Shown in pieces: positions 12,401 to 24,864 of a stretch of DNA of 64,000 nucleotides. Each line of letters opens with the position of its first letter. Position 1 is the first letter of the stretch. Under the pieces are notes generated by a model. It was not told the origin of the DNA. It ran no database searches and worked only from the letters and a program-made list of their open reading frames with translations. Made by a program: the position numbers and the translations under genes. The DNA comes from Mangifera indica (lineage: Eukaryota > Streptophyta > Magnoliopsida > Sapindales > Anacardiaceae). The stretch spans positions 12,584,668 through 12,648,667 of the forward strand of contig NC_058140.1 of NCBI RefSeq assembly GCF_011075055.1. The letters run 5' to 3'.

Positions 12401-13286
12401 TTAAATTACATGATCACAAAAAGAGAATCAACAAACAATATGCAGATGAGTCATAAACTTGAAAACAGAAAGTTTCACTCTCCATCTAGATAAGGCTACA
12501 ACTTACATGAAAGTGTTTAATTTGCAATCCCTCACTGATTCAATAACATAGATGAATAGCTGAAAGCACGTTCAATAAGACAGAATAGACTCTCATGCTG
12601 CTTAAATTTCACACTCTACTGCATGCTTCTCCAAATCCTCTAATGAGTAACTTTAAACATAAATACAGTAGCCATAATGTCAAGTCACTCTACGATAAAA
12701 TAGAATTTCCTAAAATCCCAAACACACTTTAATAAAACGGAAGAAAGAACAAAATTGCATAACATGTTGACAATAAAAATAGTAAGAAATTGTCATAAAA
12801 ACAAATACTGTATCATTTTCATTAAAACCAAGAATAAATATGTAACCAATTAACAATTAGCAAAGAAACCTTATCAGCGCCAGAAACCAAGACAGGATCT
12901 TTCTCGAAATCCCTTGAATAATTTACAGCATCCTGTTTCCCCAACCACTCTTCACAGGTCTCCTCCGCTTCCGCAAGCCGCTCATGAGGCTTTTCAATCA
13001 CCAAGTCACCATCACCAATCATCTCGAACTCAGTTGTTGCGGGAGATGATTTGTGAAACATATCAGCCAATGAATCGAACATAGCTGCGTTTTTGGCCAT
13101 GTCGAGACGACCCAAGAAGGCGATCTCTGCGATAACCACAAGAGCGACGAAAAGAGGCAGAAAGTTTGACCATTTCTTCTTGGGTACTAAAGAAGAGGAC
13201 GACCCATTTGCAAGAGTGGGCAATTCTTCTCCTCCTTGTGCATTATGGGCAGCTCTTGATCCTCTAAAATTTGATAAAACACCCAT
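6499..13286 (-). CDS. FUT11: Glycoprotein 3-alpha-L-fucosyltransferase (core alpha-1,3, GT10), FUT11/FUT12 type
   Basis: Transfers fucose from GDP-fucose to the proximal GlcNAc of N-glycans in the Golgi. Seven exons join in phase: 13286-12870, 11887-11727, 11151-10910, 9886-9782, 8024-7868, 7271-7044 and 6754-6499, giving 521 residues (Arabidopsis FUT11 is about 500). Residues 41-59 form one hydrophobic signal anchor, as expected of a type II Golgi enzyme. GT10 signatures are intact: [36 protein letters not shown], the [20 protein letters not shown] donor-binding block, and the plant C-terminal Cys-rich domain with RRLCIH-like and RPCRC motifs ([22 protein letters not shown]). The start is the ATG at 13286; the codon before it is TTG. 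Intron 4 carries a complete LTR element on the opposite strand and intron 5 a hAT relic, yet both splice-site pairs are intact. Confidence 0.96.
7480..7827. mobile_element. hAT-like non-autonomous relic in FUT intron 5
   Basis: The 348-bp stretch begins TAGGGGTGTAA and ends with the inverse of TAGGGGTTTTCA, the typical terminal form of small plant hAT elements. The flanking 8-mers GTTGGATT (7472-7479) and GTTAGATC (7828-7835) agree at six of eight bases, consistent with an old 8-bp target duplication. The interior has no open frame. Confidence 0.6.
8186..8481 (+). repeat. 5' LTR of the intronic retroelement
   Basis: This 296-bp terminal repeat aligns along its length with 9352-9660. Shared landmarks include GAATGGTCGGAAAT, TTTATCAATAAAAT (or AATCAATAAAAT) and TTATTTGTTGGTT. 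It begins TGTTGG and ends CTAGCA. Confidence 0.9.
9352..9660 (+). repeat. 3' LTR of the intronic retroelement
   Basis: A 309-bp terminal repeat beginning TGTTAGGACAGG and ending CTAACA, followed directly by the target duplicate GCTTT. Confidence 0.9.
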
Positions 13287-13924
13287 CAAGCTTTAATCTT
13301 TGGATTGTCTTTGTGGAAAAAGAGAGAATTAAAATGGTGAGCAAGGAAAAAAAGCTTAATTTGAAGGGTGTTGCGTGTGGCTTGGCCTGTCAAGCGAGGA
13401 CTTTTTTCTGTATTGCACAAAGTCCACGCCCCCATTCTGTGGCGCTCTGTTTATATATCGCTTTGGTTGGTGGAGACTAAAATTAAAATTAAATAAAAAG
13501 TTTTTCATGTCATAAATTTAAAAATAAAGTTTTAAAATTTATAATATTGAATTTCATCTTCCTGTTGATCATTGAAATATCATGGAAAGATTAAACTCAG
13601 ATGTCAATGTTTAAATCTTAGATAAGTACTTTTATGGATAGTGTTGATGATAAAGTTTAAATATGATGTCAACTTTACTTATGATACGAAAAATATCAAT
13701 TTCATAAACCCTCCAATGACATATGCATATTAAACTTTTGATCGATTAGATACAATAATAGTGAGATTACCCATTAAATTTAAAATTTTAATTATTTAAT
13801 ATAATTTGATTTATCCCAAAAAAACAAACAAACTCAAAAAAAGATTTTTCATTAAAAAAACAATTAAGAAGTTGATACGTGGATGATCCTATAAATATAA
13901 TATAAATTGCTAAGTGTTATTTTT

Positions 13925-14545
13925 TAATTTTTAAAAATTTAAATATTTACTCATAAGATAATTTATATTAAAATTTTCAGTTAAGGTTAAGAGTAAAACC
14001 AATATTTATTAAAAAATTTTACAAAATTAAAATTTATTATATTTTCTTTCTCAAGTTTAAAAATTCACAATTTTACCTATTCAAAGTTTAAAAATTAATC
14101 ATTTTTCTCTTAAGATTTTTTTCCTCTTCTCTCTAATGATGATTCCCCATCTTTGACAATCATTCATCCTTCCTCTACCCTTATCTCCCCTCCCAATCTC
14201 TCTCCCTTTGCTCTTTGATGACAAGTTGACCAAAATCGTCTAAAATCTAGATGATTTTCATCAATCCATCATCTAAGAGCAAAGGGAGATAAGGCTAGAG
14301 GGAGGACAACTTTTGACCAGAGACGACAAATTGTTATCAAAGAGAAGGAAAAAATCATAAGGGAAAAATTGTCATTTTTCAAACTTTGGTTGGGCAAAAT
14401 TGCAATTTTTTAAAATTGAGGAGAAAAAATGATAAAACTTGAATTTTTTTAATTGAATAACGGTTCTACCTTTAACTTTAATTAAGATTTTTAATAAAAC
14501 TTGTCTCATAGGTGAGTATTTAAGTTTTTTAAAGTTAGAGGATAA
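13925..14545. mobile_element. Fold-back MITE, degenerate copy of the MULE-like family
   Basis: The outer ~80 bases at each end are imperfect inverted repeats: AAATATTTACTCATAAG at the left against AAATACTCACCTATGAG read inward from the right. The interior has a second inverted arm around GAGCAAAGGGAGATAAGG and its complement. Composition and layout match the better preserved copies at 22531-23437 and 46496-47241. The ends are approximate and I could not identify a target duplication. Confidence 0.5.
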
Positions 14546-15190
14546 GTTTTTAGGATTTTACTATGAGTATACAAATAAGTATATATTTGATGTATGTCAT
14601 TATATGATTGAGTAATTTTAAATTAAAAATTAAATAATACTTAATTATATAATAATACACATAAATATATATTTATTTATGTATCCAAAAAGAACACATA
14701 TAATATTATTTTTTTATTGTAACATAAAATGAATACTATATAGAGTTTTTTATTGTGTGTTTTGCCTCTTTAATGAGGCCTGATGGGTTTGGAAAATACA
14801 ATGACATCAATTTAACATTCAGATTTATCAATAATATCATTAAATTAATCTAGCAAAGGGACCCTATTAACCACTTTAACATTATTGACAGATTTTAAAT
14901 GTTAGGTTAGATTGATTGGATTTACATAAGAATTTAATTTTATTATATATTTTGTTGGAAAGTCCCAACTCAAAAAGATACAGAGCTTTCCGTTAAGAAA
15001 GAAGCAATAAAAAATTAAAAGATAATAATAGAATATGAATTTATAAATAAAATTGATACAGAGAAAGGGCATAAATTATTTTTTATTAAAAGGAGTGTGT
15101 GGAGCTGGTGAACAATTAGCATTGCAGGCAATCAGATTTGTTGATTTTGATGTGTGAATTTATTGGAAAATAAGTTCCACCGCCCCAACT

Positions 15191-15723
15191 CAGGAGGAGG
15201 TGACAATTTTAATTCGAATTTAAAGTTTTAATTCTTTCTAATTTTAATAAAAAAGAAATTTTTTAATAAAAATGGTGAGGAGAATAGAGACAAGAATGGC
15301 AAATATTCTTATAATAAGAGAGGGAAATATATATTTGTTCTCTTTACCCTGTTTCATCCCTATTCTCATTTTCATTCTCACTTATTTATATTAATATTTT
15401 TATTTAAAATATTATCACGTTCTTATAGTTTTAAATTATTTATATTTTTCATATTTATTTATTTTTTTTGTTATTTATATTAAAATGGTTAACATATATT
15501 ATTTGTGACATTTAAAATATATTGATTTTAATTTTAGTTAAATTTATTATTTAATATATTTATGTTGTGTATAAAAATTACAAGAAAAATATATATTTTT
15601 TTTTATAAGTATAAGACCAGAGAGGGAATGAGAAGGTGACGGAAAATCATTACCATCCCCATATCAGAAACAGGGATGAGAAATGTGATATCTGGCCCTA
15701 CACCACCCCCATTGTCATCCCTA
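15191..15723. mobile_element. Candidate hAT-like non-autonomous element
   Basis: The right end reads inward as TAGGGATGACAATGGGG, the same terminus as the hAT element at 36962-37627. CCCCAACT occurs directly on both sides (15183-15190 and 15724-15731), as an 8-bp target duplication should. The left terminus is less clear, because it needs a 4-base insertion to align (CAGGAGGAGGTGACAAT). Confidence 0.5.
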
Positions 15724-16407
15724 CCCCAACTCATTTAAATAATGAATTTGCCTGCACAACACCTTTTTAAATCTAATCAGTATAATCTGTTGATGTTTCA
15801 GCTTAACATATCTTCTTGGGGAAAAAAGAAATAATCTTCAGTACAAGAAAAGATTGTTGACCTTAGATCACCATGCATTTCATCTTGTAATCAATAGAAA
15901 AAGATGATGGCGAAACGCCTACATCAACAAGAGAAACATATGCAATCAAAAAGCTAATGAATGAGATACAAATTAAAATGATAGTAATACTAATTCAGTT
16001 GAGAACTCTGATAGATGACACAAAAAGATGCTGAAAACAACATGGCTGATACCTAATTATCGATATGGCGTAAAATCATCTTCTACATGTATGATACATT
16101 CCATAACTTGTATATACAATGCCACTGTATTTACAAAATACCGATACAAATACAAAGACATCATTATAAAGCAGTATAGTATACTCATATCACAAAACAC
16201 TTGCTCATCCATCAATTGCAACTACTGCATATTTTACCTAAACATGTAAGTTCTTAATAGATGCTTCTCACCTAATATATGTCAAAATCATCATTTAGTT
16301 CTCAGCAAAAGCCATCCTCAAAAAATTACTACTATTATTCTTCTTATGCTTCTTCAGCTAGGAACCTGGAGACTCTGGGCGTATTGAAGGCGCCCAGAAG
16401 TCACAAC

Positions 16408-19400
16408 TCAGCTTCCTCTTAATAAGGAATATGTACTGGATCTTGGGCAAATAAACCTCTCAGAACTTTCTAACAGCAATTCATGATGTTTTTGTTCTTC
16501 TCTCTCTGAGGAAGTACGACCAAACACCTGAAACATGAGGTATATGAAGCTTTTTTTAATGGCAGAACCTGAATGATCTACTAACAAATAAAAGTGAAAC
16601 TAAAGAAAGATAATCGAGTGATTTTAAATCTGAGGGAAATTTTGAAACCAAAAGATAAATACGATGTTTATCCTAAAATTCACCTGATCATCTTTTTTAT
16701 CATGAAAGGCAGCAGTCTTCAACCTTTTTGTCACGGGTCCACAACTTGTACTCTGTCCTCGGTTTTCATCAATAAAATTCTGATCTGAGAGCTCTGAAAA
16801 ATGGAAAACAAAGATATGCAGTAGTCACAAATTCTAGTCTTAAGCAAAAGCAATCAAATAACTCAAGATGCATAACATCAAAACTCTCAATCAGAAAGTT
16901 CCGTCAGAACTTGGTTCATACTTCATACTAGGTTCCCAAATGGGGATTCCTTAGGAGTTATGCCCCTTCAAATAGTTCTCTAAAGTAAGGCCCCTTATAA
17001 GACATTGAAAAGAAAACCCATATATTTGCAGTTGAACATTACCCCAATAAAGTTTTTAATGTTGCTGGTGAAATTTTCTCATTCTCTTAAAACCAAAGTT
17101 TCTATTTATTTTGCAATATAACAATTATCAGCATTAATCCCACCCAAGGCATCAAACTTGGGACCTGCCTAATTGTCATAGCTACATATAATAAATAATT
17201 TCAAATTTTGAAAATTTTGAAGTAGCAACATGGTTCACTAAAAAGCTGGCATATTTATGATTATGTCATAGGCCTTTGACCATTGACAACATGGTCGAGT
17301 CAAAGAAGTGGTTGATGCTGCTCTAAATCAAAACTTGGCTAAATTAGACTTAATCTTCTGGACCATAAGATATCTGTAAAAGTTTAATTAAATCATTGCA
17401 GCTTAAAGAATAGGAATACAGGCACACACAACATATAACAATTCATAGATTATCAATTCCAGAATAAGGAAAGAAATCTGACTACAGTGTGCAGCTTCAT
17501 TTACTTCATTGCAAATCAGTAAATTAAAAAAATCAGAAACTAAGAATTATCAGCATAAAATACATTAAAAAGAAGAAAAACTTGATCATCCTAAGAACTC
17601 ATACTCATGCTTGATTGCTCCCTACATAACAACAGATAGCATTACTGCTTAATGGGCAAACAGGAATTCTTTCTACCATTGAAAGGAGAAATTCATAGTT
17701 CAACATACGAAGAACAGTGCTTTCTACGAGCTTTCAATTATCCTTGTGATCTCATATTTCATCCAAATTAGAAATATCTCTACTATAACGAGGACAAATT
17801 CATTGTTCAGCACATGAAGAATAATGTTTTTTTACAAGCTTCCAATGACTTGTGATTCATTACTCTGATAGTCTTATGTTTTTAGGTTGAGCTAAACTTT
17901 GCACTCAAGTTATAAATCTCCCAATCACATTTGGCAGATGTAAATACAAGATCAGTACAACACCTGGGAAAATTGGCACTCTTTATTAGCCAATCATCCT
18001 AAAAAATACAACAAATAAATGAATTTCTCTCCTTTGGCTCAAAAGGAGAGACCAACTTAGTTATCATTCACATAACTATCCCCAGTTGAAACAAAAAAAT
18101 GCTTCTTATTACAACAGCCAGCACATTGTCACTCTTTATTTAGCCAATCATCCTGAAAAACCACAACAAACAATTGAATATCTCTCTATCTCTAGAACAA
18201 AAAAAGAGAATAGAAGAACCAAGTTATCATTCATATAAATGTCCAGATGGAATGAAAATTGCTTACTTATTTCAACAGCTGGCAAATTGGCACTAATAGT
18301 TTGGCCAATTACCAAAAAAACCCTAATCAAAGATCTCTATCCAGACCAAAAGGATGGGATAAAAGAATAAAAGTTAAGAACTAGTTATCATTCATGAAAT
18401 CTTCCAGTTGCACAAAAATTGTCCTCGCTACCAGCATTGAAAGATTATATGAAAATGATAGTTTGTCCAATAGGAACTTATGAGGACTAAGAGAATGTGA
18501 GGATTATTACTAATAGAAGACACTAGAGCATACATTCTAAAAGGGAAAACCTTCCACTGGATTCAAAGTTAGTCAAATTTACCCGTAGTACTGCCAGCTG
18601 AATTCTGATGGCATAAGTGATAGTCTTCGTGCTGCCCTGAACTTCCAGCTGATTCAACAGAGAAAGTTACATTCTTTCTCAAAAAGAATCCCTCCTCACA
18701 AAGCACACTGCGGTCCTGGGGATCAAAAGTTGTTGCGGTCTGGAGTTGACCCACAGATGTAAAACGATGTATCCATGGACTTTCCAGTGTACCATGGGAA
18801 TCAGCTGTGCTCTCAAACATAGATTCTTTCCCTGTAAGCTTAATCTTCTGCCAGCTGCCATCTGGCAAAACCATCAACTGAAAAAAAAAAAAAATAGTCT
18901 TTTTAAGTGAGCAGAATAATGAATAAGCTGAGACAAAACAAGATATAAAATGAAGATGCCCAGCAGATTGAAGTCCCAAACCTGGTGAGGTGTAAAACGT
19001 CTGTGGGCTGATATTGCTTGGGATATATATGGCCCTCGTGTTTTTTCTTGTGATCGCTGCCCTTGCAACCCAGTGGAGCAATGCAGCTCATGCAATTGCT
19101 GAACAAAAGATGCTTCTAAATACCCAAGATAGGCATCGTGTTTCTCATTTGTCCACTCTGCAGATTGGCCCTGCTAGAGAAGTACCAAGATGAGAACAAT
19201 AGAAGTCAAGTGAGACACTTATTAACACCAGGTAGAGACAATAGTGCACTACAGGGCATCATATATTTAGATCCAACAGCAAAAACTTTCAGTAGTTGCA
19301 CATTGCTGTTATATCATACTCTGTTTTCCTATTTGACTAACATTTACTAATGATCAATAGCATGATGATAAGGTTTCAAGGAGATATGCAGACCCAACGT

Positions 19401-20913
19401 TTATGGTACAAGATCAAAATGGATTCATAAAGACATATAGCTTGCAGAACACTAAAACCAACATGATGAATTGAACAGTAGAGTTAGCATTATAAAAGGG
19501 AAATAAACTGGTTTAAGAGACAAAGTTAAGAAGGCATTTATTGAGGATTTTATTAACAGCCTATATTCCTAGATAAGAACTCTGACTATAATTTTAAAAC
19601 AAATTACCTCCAGTGCCACAGTGCAAGCAGATTAAATAAATGGGCTTAACGGTTATCAAGAAGAAGCAATTCCACATTCTCAAAACATGACACTAAAAAA
19701 GACCTTTAAACATAAGGATAAATATCTATTTATCTATTAAATGTTCTTACAATCAGCAAGAAACAGACAAAATTGAGTATGAACATGTATGTGGACAATA
19801 CACAAACAGGCAAATAGCTTCAAAGTTAGTTATTTGTCCATTCTTGTCAGACCTTGCAAGAATTAATTAGTGTCTCCTCCAGGGAAATGCCAAGATATAT
19901 ATGATGTAACTACCAGACATGATTTTACCTTGAAAAAGGGGAACCATTTCAAAGTGCTAACTCAATCTGTAGCTACCAATTTTCAAGAATCAATTAAACT
20001 GACACCAACCAGGTTCATAGTAGGTACATCCAGCCTAAATAAAGTGGAAAACATACAAATTTGAAGATCTAACAGATTTTTTGAAATACATAGATATAAA
20101 ATTTTTATACCTAAAAAAGCTAATAGGAAAGAACATGCAAAAGGGAAAAGAAAGCCACTTTATGTCCATATTATCAATTTTCCAACACCCGCATTAAGGA
20201 CAAAAGAGTTGCAACACTGATCACTTTTTGCTTAATTGAAGCTTCTTTGAAACTGCATCAAGAAAAATTTCCTTAAAAAGCACTAGAACACCACTTACAT
20301 GATAACGAATGAAAGATCAAACTAGAATAAAAAAGATACATTTGAAAAAAAAAAATAATAACATAGAAATCCTATAGCTTGCTTAGTGAAATTGAAAATA
20401 AAGATGAAACAAAATTCTATACTTTTACAAAGAAAAAACTAATAGCATCTATAACACATTAACATCGGTTCTAAAAATGGTATTCTGATAGCAATATTTG
20501 TGATGATTACAACCATACAAATTCTCTAATCGTAACCATGGAAACACAGAAACTGTTAGCACATGTGTCTTAGTTTTTCCATCTTCTAAAACAATTCCAG
20601 ATCTTATTAAGTTCATTTATCATCTCCATGGGAAGTCAACTAGAATTTTTACGTTTATAATTCTCTAACCAAAATTCAACCACAAAATTAACATAAAATT
20701 ATAAAAAACCAAAAAAAAATATATCTTTACAAGCAGCATAAATAACCGCGAATACAGAAAACAATCAGAAAAAGAAACAAAGATTAAAAATAAAGTAATT
20801 GAAAGTGCATAAATTACCAGTATTTTACTTGGATACTGGTACGAGCTCTCAACAGTTATGTCAGACGAGTCAGAGTTAGACCGAGTCAACTCACTCCGAC
20901 AGCCATCTTCCAT
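16408..20913 (-). CDS. COR28: COR27/COR28-like cold- and clock-regulated nuclear protein
   Basis: In Arabidopsis COR27 and COR28 are small nuclear regulators linking cold, light signalling and the circadian clock. Five exons join in phase: 20913-20818, 19170-18982, 18877-18583, 16793-16684 and 16527-16408, giving 269 residues. Recognisable blocks are the N-terminal ELTRSNSDSSDITVES, the central EWTNEKHDAYLGYLEASF from residue 37, the DGSWQKI block opening exon 3, and the basic SDQNFIDE...KRLKTA segment in exon 4, which could serve as a nuclear signal (inference). There is no known catalytic domain. The next genes downstream on the map, DUF1685 and EMB2758, flank COR28 in Arabidopsis, so COR28 is the better name than COR27. 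A G-box and an evening element sit within 310 bp upstream of the ATG. Confidence 0.85.
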
Positions 20914-21136
20914 AGCGGCGAGATCCGGAAAAGGTACACTCGCCGTTTCAACTTCGATGAAGCGTTCTAGTTCTTGCTCCGACCAGAGAAGAGTAAAATA
21001 ATGTGAAAAACGTTATTTTGATTAAAGAAGAGAAGAAGGGAAAAAAATCGATCCGATAATTGAGAAGAAATTGCGAGAGCGAGACGGTGAAGCGTGGGAT
21101 TGGGGCCAATAAAAGCTCCACATGGCGACGCTTTTA

Positions 21137-21142
21137 CACGTG
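21137..21142. promoter_or_regulatory. G-box (CACGTG) in the COR28-like promoter
   Basis: The palindrome sits within ACACGTGTC, about 225 bp upstream of the ATG. A second ACGT core occurs at about 21162-21169 in CCACGTAA. G-boxes are bound by bZIP and bHLH factors such as HY5 and PIFs, which are reported to connect to COR27/COR28 (established in Arabidopsis). Use here is inferred. Confidence 0.65.
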
Positions 21143-21206
21143 TCAATTAGATCAGCGGGACGCCACGTAAGCAGCGGGCTAATAATATCTCGGGGTAATG
21201 TGAGCC

Positions 21207-21215
21207 AGATATTTT
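21207..21215 (-). promoter_or_regulatory. Evening element in the COR28-like promoter
   Basis: AGATATTTT is the exact complement of the evening element AAAATATCT, bound by CCA1/LHY/RVE clock MYBs. It lies about 300 bp upstream of the ATG. A shorter AATATCT core follows at 21184-21190. Evening elements are known features of Arabidopsis COR27/COR28 promoters. Confidence 0.7.
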
Positions 21216-21270
21216 TGGCAGGAATATATGATATTTGTTGACTATAAATTATTATTTATTTAATAATATA

Positions 21271-21750
21271 GGGTGCGTTTGGTTGAGAGTTTAATGTTAA
21301 CTTAGTAATTTATCTTTTATTTTTTTGTTTAGTTTATCTGTAATAAAAGATTACAGTAATCTTCTATTATCAATGCTGATGTGACAGATAATATAAGTGA
21401 TAATCTGATTACCACCTTCACCTTAGGTATTTAAAGATTACTTAGGTAATCTTGAGTTTATTAAAGAAAAATTATTATTTATTAATTTTTTGAGATAAAA
21501 ATAAATTTATTTTTAATTAATATGACAAATAATATAAAAAATATTTAAAAATAATTATATTCAAGGGCATTTAAGTAAAATAATTTATTAGTAATCTTTT
21601 ATTATCTTTAACCAAATACAATAATTATTTATACTTATCAAATTTTATCAAACATAATAATCATTTATACCTAGTAATCTTTTAAGTAATCTATCTTTAA
21701 GATAATCTTTCTATTTTAGTAATCAAACATTACTCAAACCAAACGTCCCC
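21271..21750. mobile_element. PIF/Harbinger-like (Tourist-type) MITE
   Basis: The termini are inverted: GGGTGCGTTTGGTTGAG at the left, GGGGACGTTTGGTTTGAG read inward from the right. The flanking triplets are ATA and TTA, compatible with a decayed 3-bp duplication. The 480-bp interior is AT-rich with no frame. A truncated relative occupies about 23850-24170. Confidence 0.6.
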
Positions 21751-22530
21751 TTAGAGTTTTTGTTGTTAACTATTTTTAAATAAACACGGCAGCAAAAGCT
21801 CGCGAAATGGATTGGGATATTCCGTGGACCTAGACTCACCGCTCCCCTCTCACGCGCTCTGGCAGGACGTGGAGTTCGTAATCGGGGTTTTCGGGCAGGT
21901 GGACGGAGGGGATGGGTTTAGAACTCCGCACCATCTTATTTTAGTAATATTAAAATAAATACAAATTCATGAAAAATTAATTATATAATCATAATTATTA
22001 TTTATATATAAATTTTTATTTATTATTTATATATATAATTTTATTATTATTAATTTAAGATTAATTTTTATTATCATATTTTAAAATATATTTATAAATA
22101 ATAATAAATTTACTAAATATACTCTCGTCCATTTAAATAAGAAACCTTAAATTTGTATTAGAAAAAAACAAAACTTAAATCTAATAAACAGTTAGGATAA
22201 ATTAAGGAATTATGCCTGGATTAATAATATAATAAAATTATATGTATAAATTTATATATAAATAATAATAAATTATTATATAATTAAAAATAAAAAATAA
22301 AAATATTTAATTATATAATAATATATTATCAAATAAAAATATCTAGCTAATACTTTTATTTTTTTTTATAAAATAATTAGTCGTGAAATATTTTTTTTGA
22401 AAATCATTATAAACATTACAAACTCACATTAAATGTCCAACGACCCCATATAAAATATTAGACAAACAACTTTATTGATGAAGATCTTCAGCCGGGTGCT
22501 TTTGTCCAGTCAACTTTTCTCTAGAAATTA

Positions 22531-23437
22531 GGCCAAAAGACTTATTTCCACCCAAGATTTGTTGTAAACTCAAATTCTCAGAAGCTAATTTTTAAAATTT
22601 TAAATTTTTTTTTATTAAAATTTTTAATTAGAATTAAAAGTAAAATTATCATTTAACAAAAAAATTTATTAAAGTAAAATTTGATCTTATCTTCACTTCT
22701 TAGTTTTAAAAACTAACAATTTCTCTCAAAACCGAAGTTTTAAAAAATTATCATTTCCCCCCGAAACCTTAAACTCAAAAACTAACCCATTTTGTGATGA
22801 CAAAATCTACTCTGGCCAAGTGCTAGTTGATCAACGACTTTTCTCCAGTGTTTTTTGTCACTCCCGATAGCAAAAGAACCAACCAAATCTTAGTAAATCT
22901 CCTCTGTGAATTGACTCTGGATTTCATCTTCCGTATGCTTTTCCTTTGTGAATCAACTCTAGATTTCGGAAGTTTTGATATAAGATTGAACGAAAAGGAT
23001 TCTCTCAACACTGATCTTCTACTAGGCAAAGACAAATTATCTTCGTCTGACTTGAAGAGACGAAGACAACAATCGTCTTTGTCTAACGAAAGTGGTCGTC
23101 AATCTTCGTGGGTCAAGTGGGAAAAAGAAGATGGCAGGGCTTCCAACTGGAGTGGATTTTGTCATCGGAAAATGAGTTGGTTTTTGAGTTCAGGGTTTCA
23201 AAGGGAAAATAGTAACTTTTCAAATTTTAGGTTTTGGCGGTAAACTATTATTTTTTTAGAGCTAAGAGGTGAAAATGATATAAAAATTTAGATTGTTAAA
23301 TATTTTTTGATAAATGATAATTTTGTCCTTAATTTTAATTAAAAATTTTAACAAAATTGTAGATATTTGAATTTTTAAAAGTTAATAGATAGGAGTTGGG
23401 TTTACACCAAACCTTGGGTGTGAATAAGTCTTATGAC
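22531..23437. mobile_element. MULE-type fold-back MITE with 10-bp target duplication
   Basis: The direct repeat CTAGAAATTA flanks the element perfectly at 22521-22530 and 23438-23447. The termini are inverted: GGCCAAAAGACTTATTTCCA at the left, GTCATAAGACTTATTCACAC read inward from the right, both continuing into a conserved CCCAAG(G/A)TTTG word. A 9-11 bp duplication with long inverted arms is typical of Mutator-like elements. There is no transposase, so it is non-autonomous. Related copies lie near 13925, 24175, 36540, 37723 and 46496. Confidence 0.88.
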
Positions 23438-24174
23438 CTAGAAATTAAGATATTTCTTAAAGTTGACATTTAAAATGTGAAAAAAAAAAAGTTAATTAAA
23501 GGATATTTTGAGAGCAATAAAATTATATATATATATAACTCGTTTATCAAACCAAGCAACAGTAAGATCAAGCATAATTCGATATCAATCAAATCAAGCT
23601 CATATAACTCGTTTGTAGCAATACCGATAAGCATGAATACGCTTGCAAGATTTTTTTTTTTTCATTTTCATGTCAAATCTACAATTTTATACCCAAAAAA
23701 AAAGGCATCTTAAATTGTTCTTATCACTTTTCCATCAACAATTTGCCAAATTTTCACTCAAAAAATATATCATTCACCAAAAGTGTATAGTTAAGCGGAA
23801 GAGTTTTGTTGAAAGGTTAGATATTAAAGTCATTAAAAAATAATGTGTTACGTCGGTTTTGGTTCAAAGTCATTAAAAATTATTTTGATAATTTATTGTT
23901 TGTTTTATTTGTTAAATAATAAAAGATTTCGATAATCTAATTATCGTCTCTATACTAAGTATTAAAAAATTATTAAGGTAATCTTGATTTTGTTGTAATT
24001 TTATCTTAATAATTTTTTAGAACAACAATACCCTTATTTTTAATATTATAACAAGTAAAATAAATAATATTTTAGAATAATTACACTCAGTAATTTTTGT
24101 TATATTTAAGTGAAATAATATGTTAATATCTCTAATTAAATATAATAATTATTTATTTATACTAATTTTCAGTT

Positions 24175-24864
24175 TTGAAAAGTCATATTTTCTTCAAAAA
24201 AAAAAACTTAGAGTTTTTTCTTTTCACCTGCCTGACCACCATCTCTGACATTGTTGACCTTCTCTTTCCATCATAAACTGTCACTGATACTAGTTGTCAC
24301 ATTTTTTCACCCTAAATAGTTGTCTAAACGATTCATCTGGATTCATTGAATCCAAACAAAAATCATTTGAATGACAAGTCTCTTCACCTCGTTGGCCACG
24401 AGACGCATCGTTTAGACTATTTTTGTTTGGATTCAACGAATTATTTGAATTTATTCTCATCCAAACGAATCTTTAAATAGTGATTTAGAGTGGGAAAATA
24501 TGACAATCGACATCAACAATATTTTAAAATGGAAAGAAAAGGTTGCCAGCGTTGAAGATAGTGGCTGGAGAGATAGGAAAAAAAAAACCTTTAGATTTTA
24601 AAAAGGGAAAAAATGTGATTTTTCAAAACTTAAAAACTTTATATTTTTATTATTAGTTTTTAAAAACTTTAAATTTACAACTAATAGGAAATATAATAAA
24701 TTATATTTTTGTAAATATTATTATTAAAATGATTATTTTACCATTATATCTGATTAAAAATTTTAACTAAATTTGACTCATAAATAAAATTTTGAGTTTT
24801 TAAAAATTAATAGGTGAAAGTTTGAAATTACATCAAACCTTGGGTGGAAACAAGTCTTTTGGCC
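24175..24864. mobile_element. MULE-type fold-back MITE, left end eroded
   Basis: The right end reads inward as GGCCAAAAGACTTGTTTCCA then CCCAAGGTTTGATG, matching the family terminus. The interior contains a matched pair of inverted arms around GTTTGGATTCA(A/T). The left terminus is degenerate and abuts a truncated Tourist-like MITE, so I can only place it approximately. Confidence 0.6.

Larger units (their letters stand above)
13287..16407. other. Intergenic DNA with several MITE-like relics
   Basis: It separates the FUT start codon from the COR28-like stop codon. It contains the FUT promoter, an inverted-repeat element near 13925-14545, a dispersed AT-rich repeat near 14560-14715, a candidate hAT element at 15191-15723 and, toward 16407, the COR28-like 3' UTR. 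No gene is supported. Confidence 0.6.

Noticed and set aside
22827..23243. 138-residue plus-strand frame
   Set aside because: It lies wholly inside a MULE-type MITE with a verified target duplication and has no homologous domain; it is fold-back arm sequence read by chance.
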